NCBI RefSeq assembly: GCF_000378985.1
Contig: NZ_KB905370.1
Span: forward strand, 1,159,330 to 1,223,329
Direction: 5' to 3'
DNA: 64,000 nucleotides
Source: Ensifer sp. BR816
Lineage (GTDB): Bacteria; Pseudomonadota; Alphaproteobacteria; Rhizobiales; Rhizobiaceae
Both the position numbers and the translations under genes were made by a program. Positions within the stretch are counted from its first letter, which is position 1. The number at the start of each line of letters is the position of its first letter. Positions 52,275 through 64,000 of this stretch are shown here, one piece after another. The notes beneath the pieces are model-generated. The model ran no database searches and was not told where the DNA came from. It saw only the letters and a program-made list of their open reading frames with translations.

Positions 52275-53492
52275 ATGATCAGAAACCGCAGGACGTTCTT
52301 CCGACATATCGCCGCCGCTCTCGTCGTTGCCGCCGCGCTTGGCCCCTCGGCCGCGCGGGCGGATCAAGGTTTTCAGAACTGGATCAACAATTTCTACGCG
52401 ACGGCGGCCAAGAGCGGGATCACCCAGGCGACCTACCGCAAGGCCTTCGCCGGCGTGAAGACCCCGGACCCGGCCGTCATCGAGAAAGCCAACTACCAGC
52501 CCGAATTCAAGCACAAGATTTGGGAATATATCGACTCCCGTGTCAATCCTTACACAAGGCGCATCGGGCAGGAGATGGCAGCCAAGCACGCACGCACGCT
52601 TGATGCGATCGAGCGGCATTTCGGCGTCGACAGGACCATATTGCTGGCGATCTGGTCGATGGAGTCGAACTACGGCGCCGTTCTCCAGAAGGACGACCGG
52701 CTGCATTATGTGCCGCGGGCGCTGGCGACCCTTGCCTATGCCGACCCGAAACGGGCGAAATTTGCCAGGACCCAGTTGATTGCGGCATTGAAGATCCTGC
52801 AGAGCGGCGACATCACGCCGCGCGAACTGACCGGCTCCTGGGCAGGCGCCATGGGGCACACGCAGTTCATCCCGACGAGCTACCTGCTCTACGCGGTCGA
52901 CGCCGACGGCAACGGCCATCGCGACATCTGGAATTCGGTTCCCGATGCGCTGGCGACGGCTGCCAACCTCCTCAAGAAGAACGGCTGGCAGGCGGGCGAG
53001 ACCTGGGGCTACGAGGTCGTGCCGCCGGCCAATGCCGGCAAATATTCGGGCCAGACGAAGACCCTCGGCCAATGGGCAGCGCTCGGCTTCCTCCGTCCGA
53101 ACGGCAAAGGGTTCCGCAATTCGAAAACCCGTGCCGAACTCAAGCTGCCGGGCGGCGGCAGCGGCCCAGGCTTCCTGATGACCCGCAATTTCTTCGTGAT
53201 CAAGCGCTACAACGCCTCCGACTCTTACGCCCTCGGCGTCGGTCTTCTCGCCGACCAGGTCGCCGGCTATGCTGGCATGCAGCAGCGCTGGCCGCGGCCC
53301 GACGGTTCGCTCGACATCAGCGAGAAATTCGAGCTGCAGAACCGGCTCAAGGAACTCGGCTATTACGACGGCGAGGTGGACGGCAATTTCGGCTCGGGCT
53401 CGAAAGCCGCGATCCAGGCCTTCCAGGCGCAGAACGGCCTGGCGCCGGACGGCGAGCCGACGCAGCATCTCCTGCGCGCCCTGCGCAAGTGA
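52275..53492 (+). CDS. Lytic murein transglycosylase (MltB-like) with peptidoglycan-binding domain
   Basis: A 405-residue exported enzyme. Signal AAALVVAAALGPSAARA. The MltB-like SLT_2 domain (35-320) has catalytic Glu in AIWSMESNYGAVL (about residue 130), and GAMGHTQFIPTSYLLYAVD. A C-terminal PG_binding_1 domain follows (about 345-405; LKELGYYDGEVDGNFGSGSKAAIQAFQ). It cleaves the MurNAc-GlcNAc bond to anhydro-muropeptides in the periplasm. An SGNH hydrolase gene follows about 110 bases later. Confidence 0.94.
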   Translation: MIRNRRTFFRHIAAALVVAAALGPSAARADQGFQNWINNFYATAAKSGITQATYRKAFAGVKTPDPAVIEKANYQPEFKHKIWEYIDSRVNPYTRRIGQEMAAKHARTLDAIERHFGVDRTILLAIWSMESNYGAVLQKDDRLHYVPRALATLAYADPKRAKFARTQLIAALKILQSGDITPRELTGSWAGAMGHTQFIPTSYLLYAVDADGNGHRDIWNSVPDALATAANLLKKNGWQAGETWGYEVVPPANAGKYSGQTKTLGQWAALGFLRPNGKGFRNSKTRAELKLPGGGSGPGFLMTRNFFVIKRYNASDSYALGVGLLADQVAGYAGMQQRWPRPDGSLDISEKFELQNRLKELGYYDGEVDGNFGSGSKAAIQAFQAQNGLAPDGEPTQHLLRALRK

Positions 53493-53604
53493 CCCGCTCT
53501 GCGGGCAACCACCCCGGATCACGGGCGATTGTCGATCATTCGATCCCAAATCGTCGTGATTTGGCGTATGGTGAGACCGCCTGCCAGTCGATGGTGAAGT
53601 AAGC

Positions 53605-54861
53605 ATGTCGAGAACCAGAGATGCCGGGAAGGGGTCGCTTCTACGCCCGCTCCGTCTAGCGCCAGTCTTCCTGGCTGCGGCTGCGATGCTGGTCACCGGC
53701 TTCCTTGCCAGCATGGCCGAGGCGCAGGAGCCCGTTCCGCGTCGCACTCTTTTTCAACGGCTGTTCGGGGGCTTCGCGCCGCAGCGTCGATATCAGGACC
53801 CGAGCGCCTACCCTCCGCAACCGAGGCCGCGTCGCATACAGAGGCGGCGGCAGCAGCCGGCCGAGCAGCAGCGGCCGCGCCAGCAACGCTCCAAGCCGCG
53901 CGTCGTGGACGCGCCCCCGCCCGCTCCGGTCGTCGAGAAGTCGCCGAACGCGAAAAGGGTCCTGGTCGTCGGCGACTTCGTTGCCGGAAGTCTTGGCGAC
54001 GGCCTGAAGACTGCGTTCGAAATGACGCCAGGCGTTGTGGTAGAGACACGCGCCAACGGCTCGTCCGGCCTCGTCCGCGACGACTATTTCAATTGGCCGC
54101 AGAACCTGCCGGGTTACGTCTCCGAACTCAAACCCTCGGTGATTGTCGTCAGCCTCGGCGCCAATGATCGCCAGATGATGCGGATCGGAGAGACGAAGGA
54201 GACGTTCCGCACCGACCTCTGGACGGCGGAATACCGCAAGCGCGTCAACGCGCTCGCGGCACTTGCCCGACAGGACAGTCTGCCGGTTCTCTGGGTCGGC
54301 ATGCCGCCCTTCCAGTCGACCGCCATGACCGCCGACATGGTCACCTTCAACGGCATCTACCGCGAGGAGGTGGAGAAGGTCGGCGGGCAGTTCATCGACA
54401 TCTGGGACGGCTTCGTCGACGAAGGCGGCAAGTTCGTGCTGACCGGCTCCGACATCAACGGGCAGCAGGTGCGCCTGCGCGGGTCCGACGGCATCAACCT
54501 GACCAAGGCCGGCAAACGCAAGCTCGCCTTCTATGTCGAGAAGGACATCCGCAGGCTGCTCGGCGAGGCGGCCGCCGATGCGAGCGTGCCGGGCGCCGAG
54601 GAACTCAAGGATCTCGTGGTCACCGCACCGCTCGCCAACGAGGACATCGTCAAGACGCCGCCGATCGGCGTCACCGATCCGGCACTCGACGGCGCCACCG
54701 CACTTCTCGGCGCCGGCGCCCCTGAAAAAGGCACCGGCAAGAGCCCGAGGGACCTGCTCGTTGAAAAGGGCGAGGTTCCGGCGGCGCCCGCCGGTCGCGT
54801 CGACGACTTCCGGCTGGCAAAGCCGGCAACCGTCCTCAGCAATCCGCTCTTGCGGAATTGA
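53605..54861 (+). CDS. Exported SGNH/GDSL hydrolase (DUF459)
   Basis: A 418-residue protein with a signal-anchor (LAAAAMLVTGFLASMAEA) and a very basic Arg/Gln/Pro linker (about 50-95). The DUF459 SGNH fold runs about 110-325. The nucleophile position is in VVGDFVAGSL, where the first motif lacks the usual GDS serine (GDF), an oddity. GANGSSG-like RANGSSGLV and SLGANDRQMM supply Gly/Asn motifs, and DGINLTKAGKR supplies the Asp/late-block residues. The C-terminal tail is disordered. Esterase activity on peptidoglycan or polysaccharide is inferred. Confidence 0.85.
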   Translation: MSRTRDAGKGSLLRPLRLAPVFLAAAAMLVTGFLASMAEAQEPVPRRTLFQRLFGGFAPQRRYQDPSAYPPQPRPRRIQRRRQQPAEQQRPRQQRSKPRVVDAPPPAPVVEKSPNAKRVLVVGDFVAGSLGDGLKTAFEMTPGVVVETRANGSSGLVRDDYFNWPQNLPGYVSELKPSVIVVSLGANDRQMMRIGETKETFRTDLWTAEYRKRVNALAALARQDSLPVLWVGMPPFQSTAMTADMVTFNGIYREEVEKVGGQFIDIWDGFVDEGGKFVLTGSDINGQQVRLRGSDGINLTKAGKRKLAFYVEKDIRRLLGEAAADASVPGAEELKDLVVTAPLANEDIVKTPPIGVTDPALDGATALLGAGAPEKGTGKSPRDLLVEKGEVPAAPAGRVDDFRLAKPATVLSNPLLRN

Positions 54862-54932
54862 GTGCGGGTCACTGTTGCCAAGGCAAACCGGAACCGCCGT
54901 GCCCTGAAGACCGTATCGGGCATCCTCCAAGA

Positions 54933-54957
54933 TTGTCATCCTCGGGCTTGACCCCAT
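54933..54957. repeat. Left arm of a REP-like palindrome interrupted by an insertion sequence
   Basis: A 25-base arm that is the exact inverted copy of 56285-56309. With the insertion removed the two arms would form one long palindrome. CATCCTCGGGCTTGACCC-type arms are familiar from alphaproteobacterial intergenic repeats. Confidence 0.6.
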
Positions 54958-56284
54958 ACGCGCTAACTTAGTTGTCGATGCGCAATGGCGCGTCGCCTTC
55001 GCGGTGGCTCGCGCAGTCGATGCAGCAACCGGTCGATGGGGATCGCCCGGATAGGCCCGTGCAAGACGGCGATGGCGATGTTGGTGATGGCGATGACGAC
55101 GAGGCGCCAGATCGGCAAGGTGGATCGCTTCAGGCGGCCAGGGGGAGAAAGTCCGGCGCCTCGGGATCGAGGGCCGGCAGGTCGTCCTCGGCCAACAGGG
55201 CGGCCAGCAGGGCGGTGTTGATCCACAGGCGGGCCAGGTCGGCATCCTTTGCGCGGAGGTCTTCCAGTCCCACCAGCGACTTCATGCGTTTGAAGGCCAG
55301 CTCGATCTGCCACCGCAGGCGATAGGTCGCGGCGAGCCGGTCCGGCGGCCAATCGTCGGCTGCCAGCGACGTCAGCAGCACCAGATGGCCGGCCATCTCG
55401 ATGCCGGCCTGGCTCGGTTGGTATTGCGCCTTCGAGGCCGCCCGGCGCGCCGCCCGCCTGGCCTTCTCGGCCGCCTCGGCCGGCAAGGGAAGGATCACCA
55501 GCCGCGCCGCCACTTCGGCCTTGGACTTGCCGTCCTGGACCCGCACGGCGCGATCGAGCCCGCCCTTCTCGCCCGCTTCGCGGCAGAGGGTCAGACGATC
55601 CAACGGCTGGCCGTTGCCGTCCAGCAGGCGCGGATAGTTCGAAGCGGCGCGGACGAGAAAATCGGCCCCGGCCGCGACCACGTCGCAAAGATCGGTCGCC
55701 TTGGCGTGGGCACGGTCGGCGATGCGAAGCTCGCCGGCCTTGGCGCCGCGCGACAGCCGCTCCGCCTCACGGCGGTCACTGACCTGCACCGAACAGAGCT
55801 GCAGCCGCGACAGGTCGAACACCGTGTGCACCAGCCAATAGTCCCGCTTCGGCCCGGGCGGTGCCACAGCCGTAGCGTCAACCGCCATCAGCCGCAGTTC
55901 GCCGGCGACGCCGGTCAACGCCTCGGGGCAGCGCGCGGCAAGCAGCTCCGCAACCAAGCCGCCCACCCAATCGGCGCTGCCCTTCAGACGCTTGAGCATC
56001 GCCACGTCGGACATCGACGCCAGCGCCCGCTGCTCGGCCCAGGCCGCCAGGGTCCGCAGCGAAAACCCGCCCAGCACATAGGCAAAGCATAACCGCAACA
56101 GGTCGACTGCCCCGCCCACCTGCCGCTTGCGAAGCAGCGCGCCCGCCTCCCGCGCGCTCGCCTCCAACGCTTCCGCCGAGCCCAGTCGTCCGACCAGCTC
56201 GTCCCAATCCAGCGCTTGCAATGATTCGCTCATCACCACGGTGAATCATCTAAATCCATCACCGTCAAGACTAAGTTAGCGCAT
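54958..56284. mobile_element. IS4-family insertion sequence (about 1.33 kb)
   Basis: Ends carry 15-base inverted repeats (54958-54972 and 56270-56284, 14 of 15 matching; core GCGCTAACTTAGT) around one DDE transposase on the minus strand. It lies between the convergent SGNH and gltD genes, so no gene is broken. The outer 25 bases on both sides are also inverted repeats; I read these as the arms of a palindromic target, but they could be part of the element. No clear target-site duplication can be fixed because the target is palindromic. Confidence 0.8.
55130..56233 (-). CDS. IS4-family transposase, probably frame-shifted near its C-terminus
   Basis: A 367-residue DDE transposase from ATG at 56233. 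The first Asp is in MAVDATAVAP, the second in RIADRAHAK, and the YREK signature YRLRWQIELAFKRMK holds the Glu. The frame stops at 55130 after PDFLPLAA. The -1 frame continues as protein-like sequence (LPIWRLVVIAITNIAIAVLH, then a basic tail) to a stop at 54963 inside the terminal repeat, as expected for an intact IS4 transposase of about 425 residues. The switch point is a CCCCC run (55142-55146 region). It is either a programmed -1 shift, a decay mutation, or a sequencing error. Confidence 0.85.
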   Translation of the reverse strand: MSESLQALDWDELVGRLGSAEALEASAREAGALLRKRQVGGAVDLLRLCFAYVLGGFSLRTLAAWAEQRALASMSDVAMLKRLKGSADWVGGLVAELLAARCPEALTGVAGELRLMAVDATAVAPPGPKRDYWLVHTVFDLSRLQLCSVQVSDRREAERLSRGAKAGELRIADRAHAKATDLCDVVAAGADFLVRAASNYPRLLDGNGQPLDRLTLCREAGEKGGLDRAVRVQDGKSKAEVAARLVILPLPAEAAEKARRAARRAASKAQYQPSQAGIEMAGHLVLLTSLAADDWPPDRLAATYRLRWQIELAFKRMKSLVGLEDLRAKDADLARLWINTALLAALLAEDDLPALDPEAPDFLPLAA

Positions 56285-56374
56285 ATGGGGTCAAGCCCGA
56301 GGATGACAACCGTTGAAGGAGGCGTGCCCAGCAGAGGCTCCGTGGGACACCACGCACAAAGCACTTAACGCCGG

Positions 56375-57832
56375 CTACCGCGGCAGCAGCGTCGATCCCA
56401 TCAAGGCTTCGTCGATCGCGCGCGCCGCCTGGCGGCCCTCACGGATCGCCCAGACGACCAGCGACTGGCCGCGGCGGACGTCGCCGGCCGTCCAGAGCTT
56501 GTCGACCGAGGTCCTGTAGTCCCGCTCGTTGGCGATGACGTTGGTCGAGCCGCGACGGTCGGTGTTAAGCGACAGCCTGTCGCCGAGGTCCTTGAGCACG
56601 CTGTTGGTGAAGGGGCCGCGGAAGCCGATGGCGATGAAGGCCAGGTCCGCCTTGATGATGAACTCGGTACCGGCAATCGGCTTGCGCCGGTCGTCGACCT
56701 GGCAGCACTTGACGCCCGTCAGGTTGCCGTCCTCGTCGCCGATGAATTCGAGCGTGGCGACCTGGAACTCGCGAACGGCACCCTCGGCCTGGCTCGACGA
56801 GGTGCGCATCTTCGTCGCCCAGAACGGCCAGACGGCAAGCTTGTCCTCCTTCTCCGGCGGCTGCGGGCGGATGTCGAGCTGCGTCACCTTGACGGCACCC
56901 TGGCGGAAAGCCGTGCCCACGCAGTCGGACGCCGTGTCGCCGCCGCCGACTACCACCACATGCTTGGCGCCGGCAACAATCGGCTCGGACGGCCAGCCGA
57001 CGCTGTCGATGTTCTCGCGGCCGAGGCGGCGGTTCTGCTGAACCAGATAGGGCATCGCATCGTGCACGCCGATGAACTCGACGCCCGGAATTCCGGCATC
57101 GCGCGGGGTCTCGGATCCACCGCAATAGAGCACGGCATCATTGTCGTCGAGAAGCGTCTGGACCGCCAGGTCGACGCCGACATTGACGCCGCAATGGAAG
57201 GTCACGCCTTCGCCCTTCATCTGCTCGACACGCCGGTCGATGAAGTTCTTCTCCATCTTGAAATCCGGGATACCGTAGCGCAGCAGGCCGCCGGGCTTCG
57301 ACTCGCGCTCGTAGACATGCACCTCGTGGCCGGCGCGGGCGAGCTGCTGGGCGGCTGCCATGCCGGCAGGGCCGGAACCGATGATCGCGACCTTCCTGCC
57401 GGTCTTGGTCACGGCCGGCTGCGGCACGATGTAGCCCATCTCATAGGCCTTGTCGGCGATCGCCTGCTCGACGGTCTTGATCGCCACCGGCACGTCTTCG
57501 AGGTTCAGCGTACAGGCTTCCTCGCAGGGTGCCGGGCAGACGCGGCCGGTGAATTCCGGGAAGTTGTTGGTCGAATGCAGGTTGCGGATCGCCTCGTCCC
57601 AGTTGCCGTTATAGACGAGGTCGTTCCAGTCCGGGATCTGGTTGTGCACCGGACACCCGGTCGGCCCATGGCAGTATGGAATGCCGCAGTCCATGCAGCG
57701 AGCGGCCTGCTTCTGCACTTCCTGGTCGGACATCGGAATGGTGAATTCGCGGAAATGGCGAATGCGGTCGGATGCCGGCTGGTACTTCGCCACCTGCCGG
57801 TCGATCTCGAGAAACCCTGTAACCTTGCCCAT
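56375..57832 (-). CDS. gltD: Glutamate synthase (NADPH) small subunit
   Basis: A 485-residue GltD. N-terminal 4Fe-4S cysteines are in [19 protein letters not shown] and [11 protein letters not shown]. The FAD-binding fold is [18 protein letters not shown] (about residue 150) and the NADPH fold [20 protein letters not shown] (about residue 295). A C-terminal [20 protein letters not shown] completes the flavin site. It passes electrons from NADPH to GltB for glutamate synthesis from glutamine and 2-oxoglutarate. It is downstream of gltB by 100 bases, same operon. Confidence 0.97.
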   Translation of the reverse strand: MGKVTGFLEIDRQVAKYQPASDRIRHFREFTIPMSDQEVQKQAARCMDCGIPYCHGPTGCPVHNQIPDWNDLVYNGNWDEAIRNLHSTNNFPEFTGRVCPAPCEEACTLNLEDVPVAIKTVEQAIADKAYEMGYIVPQPAVTKTGRKVAIIGSGPAGMAAAQQLARAGHEVHVYERESKPGGLLRYGIPDFKMEKNFIDRRVEQMKGEGVTFHCGVNVGVDLAVQTLLDDNDAVLYCGGSETPRDAGIPGVEFIGVHDAMPYLVQQNRRLGRENIDSVGWPSEPIVAGAKHVVVVGGGDTASDCVGTAFRQGAVKVTQLDIRPQPPEKEDKLAVWPFWATKMRTSSSQAEGAVREFQVATLEFIGDEDGNLTGVKCCQVDDRRKPIAGTEFIIKADLAFIAIGFRGPFTNSVLKDLGDRLSLNTDRRGSTNVIANERDYRTSVDKLWTAGDVRRGQSLVVWAIREGRQAARAIDEALMGSTLLPR

Positions 57833-57932
57833 CTTACGATCCTGATATCTTCAAATCTCGAACAGGCGCCCTGAGGCGCGTGGTGGCCCCCGTCACCAGG
57901 AACGGTTCGGGGGCCGCAGTCACAGGGGCCGG

Positions 57933-62657
<4,725 letters not shown>

Positions 62658-62928
62658 CGTCTTCCCTCCTGTTGACCCGGGATTCCGGGCATACCGCGGC
62701 CCACGCGCCTGTCGCCGTCCTGCGTTTTCGCATTGCGGCAAGCCGGGGCATTATCGTCGCATGATCCTGATCAGGTCGCAAATGAAGCGCTGCTCATCAG
62801 GCACGAATGTCCGCGACCATCGTGATGGCAGGCGATAACAGCCGAATGAAATCCGGCGAAACCCCTTGCGCTCCCCGCCGGCTGCCGCTTTTCGCTGGCC
62901 TTCCGGCGATTGTTCCGGTCCCTAGACC
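62658..62928. other. gltB upstream region
   Basis: About 270 bases of leader or promoter DNA before gltB. Besides the ribosome-binding site, short GC-rich inverted repeats occur (for example around 62677-62691), but no promoter with good spacing, no ORF and no riboswitch-like fold was recognised. Confidence 0.3.
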
Positions 62929-62957
62929 GAAATAGGACAGCAAACCTGTCCTATTTC
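62929..62957. promoter_or_regulatory. Perfect 12-bp-arm palindromic operator between gltB and threonine aldolase
   Basis: GAAATAGGACAG (62929-62940) and CTGTCCTATTTC (62946-62957) flank CAAAC. A near half-site AATAGTACAG occurs at 63006-63015. AT-rich outer ends and a 17-base centre-to-centre spacing are usual for dimeric repressor operators. No T run follows, so a terminator is unlikely. The regulator is unknown to me. Confidence 0.55.
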
Positions 62958-63208
62958 ATGCGCTCTATGCCAGAAAGTGCCGCCATCTGCAAGGGGCGCG
63001 TCGCAAATAGTACAGAAGATTTTGCCGAACATTGCCGAAAATTTCGCAGTTTTGAAATTTAATTACGCATCCTGGCGCGTTTCTTCACTTTGGTTTCAAA
63101 CTGGTCTGATGTTGGCCTTGGCACGCAGCAAGGCATTGCCTGCCGGACGGAGTCGGCTATGGTCTCGCCGCAGCGACCGCAGGGTCGAAAGAATGAGGTG
63201 ATTTGCCA

Positions 63209-64000
63209 ATGATCTTTGCCTCCGACAACTGGGCTGGCGCCCATCCGGCCGTTTCCGAAAACCTCGCCGCCCATGCGCATGGCTATGTCTCCGCCTACGG
63301 CACGAGCGATCTCGATCGGCAGGTGGAAAAACGCCTGTCGGAGATATTCGAAAGGGACGTCGCGGTATTTTTCCTCGGCACCGGAACGGCAGCCAATTCG
63401 CTTGCGCTGGCGAGCGCCAACCGGCCCGGCGGCGTCGTCTTCTGCCACCGCGAAGCGCATGTGAATGTCGATGAATGCGGTGCGCCGGAGTTTTACTCGC
63501 ATGGCGCACGGCTGAGCCCGGTCGACGGCGAGCACGGCAAGATGGAGGCGGCACGGCTCGAGGCGGAGATCCGCCGGTTTCCGCCGGAATTCGTGCACGG
63601 CGGCCAGCCGATGGCGGTGACGCTGACGCAGGCGACCGAGAGCGGCACCGTCTATTCGCTTCCGGAGATCGAGGCGATCGCCGCGATCGCCAAATCCCAC
63701 AGGCTGCCGCTGCACATGGACGGCGCGCGCTTTGCCAACGCCCTCGTCAGCCTCGACGCGACACCGGCGGAAATGACCTGGAAGCGCGGCGTCGACCTCC
63801 TGTCCTTCGGCGGCACCAAGAACGGCTGCTGGTGCGCGGAGGCCCTCATCCTCTTCGACCTCTCCAAGGCGCACGACATGCACTTCCTGCGCAAGCGCGC
63901 GGCCCAGCTCTTCTCCAAGTCGCGCTTCATCGCCGCCCAGTTCGAGGCCTATCTCGCCGGCGACCTGTGGCTCGACCTCGCCCGCCATGCCAACGCCATG
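63209..64000 (+). CDS. Low-specificity L-threonine aldolase family protein (3' end cut off)
   Basis: The 264 codons visible begin MIFASDNWAGAHPAVSENLA behind GAGGTG. This is a fold-type I PLP enzyme: HGYVSAYGTSDLD, FFLGTGTAANSLALAS, PLHMDGARFANALVSL (Asp for the PLP ring) and FGGTKNGCWCAEAL (PLP-lysine). Threonine aldolases cleave threonine to glycine and acetaldehyde; the real substrate may be another beta-hydroxy amino acid. It runs off the right edge. It is divergent from gltB, and the palindrome between them may control either gene. Confidence 0.9.
   Translation, partial: MIFASDNWAGAHPAVSENLAAHAHGYVSAYGTSDLDRQVEKRLSEIFERDVAVFFLGTGTAANSLALASANRPGGVVFCHREAHVNVDECGAPEFYSHGARLSPVDGEHGKMEAARLEAEIRRFPPEFVHGGQPMAVTLTQATESGTVYSLPEIEAIAAIAKSHRLPLHMDGARFANALVSLDATPAEMTWKRGVDLLSFGGTKNGCWCAEALILFDLSKAHDMHFLRKRAAQLFSKSRFIAAQFEAYLAGDLWLDLARHANAM

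Overview
The window is a GC-rich, densely coded, mostly conserved chromosomal segment of an alphaproteobacterium in the Rhizobiales. The best match is Sinorhizobium/Ensifer. The clues are a rhizobial homospermidine synthase, an Omp10-type lipoprotein, RcdA, GapR and DUF1192/DUF1244/DUF1036 small proteins. There are also RIME-like two-palindrome intergenic repeats and a candidate suhB-linked small RNA. From memory the gene order (rcdA-rpmE-ABC exporter ... suhB-thiE-purEK-pyk ... hss-hemH ... galU ... gltDB) resembles the Sinorhizobium meliloti chromosome. I could not run a comparison. No tRNA, rRNA, CRISPR or prophage genes were seen.

1-13.7 kb: a truncated class III cyclase/TPR protein, a 51-residue membrane protein, an MFS/DUF1192 pair, a probable small RNA, rcdA behind a perfect CtrA box, rpmE with its own promoter and a structured leader, and an ABC exporter. 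Then come an orphan Bug/TctC binding protein, a flavoprotein dehydrogenase, a MotA/ExbB-like plus OmpA/MotB-like pair, and suhB with a small-RNA candidate upstream.

13.7-25 kb: a Sel1-repeat protein, thiE, a TauE-type exporter, a small ArsR regulator, two YdcH-like proteins, purEK, a zinc-independent rpmJ, a TPR protein and an alpha/beta hydrolase. The hydrolase overlaps pyk tail to tail. DUF1036, N-formylglutamate amidohydrolase, DUF1244 and gapR follow.

25-40 kb: a DUF882 murein-peptidase-like protein, a sigma-54 response regulator, pepF, pabB/pabC, a PAS-GGDEF protein with a degenerate active site, a DUF3445 haem protein, hss, omp10, a 5'-nucleotidase/LysM fusion and hemH.

40-54.9 kb: glutaminase, a DHA2-type MFS exporter, a secreted amidohydrolase, an intact diguanylate cyclase, an SPFH/NfeD pair, an outer-membrane barrel, a cupin, a threonine-dehydratase-like enzyme, galU, a lytic transglycosylase and an SGNH hydrolase.

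54.9-64 kb: one IS4-family insertion sequence sits inside a REP-like palindrome between convergent genes. It is followed by gltD-gltB and a threonine aldolase cut by the window end, with a 12-bp-arm palindromic operator between gltB and the aldolase.

Recurring themes are nitrogen/glutamate metabolism (glsA, N-formylglutamate amidohydrolase, gltBD, hss), envelope and peptidoglycan upkeep, and cell-cycle/nucleoid factors (rcdA, gapR). No large undescribed system stands out. The most novel material is regulatory: the two small-RNA candidates, the structured ribosomal-protein leaders, TGGCA/TGCCA operators near the sigma-54 regulator, the gltB/aldolase palindrome, and the IS inside a palindrome with an apparent frame break in its transposase.
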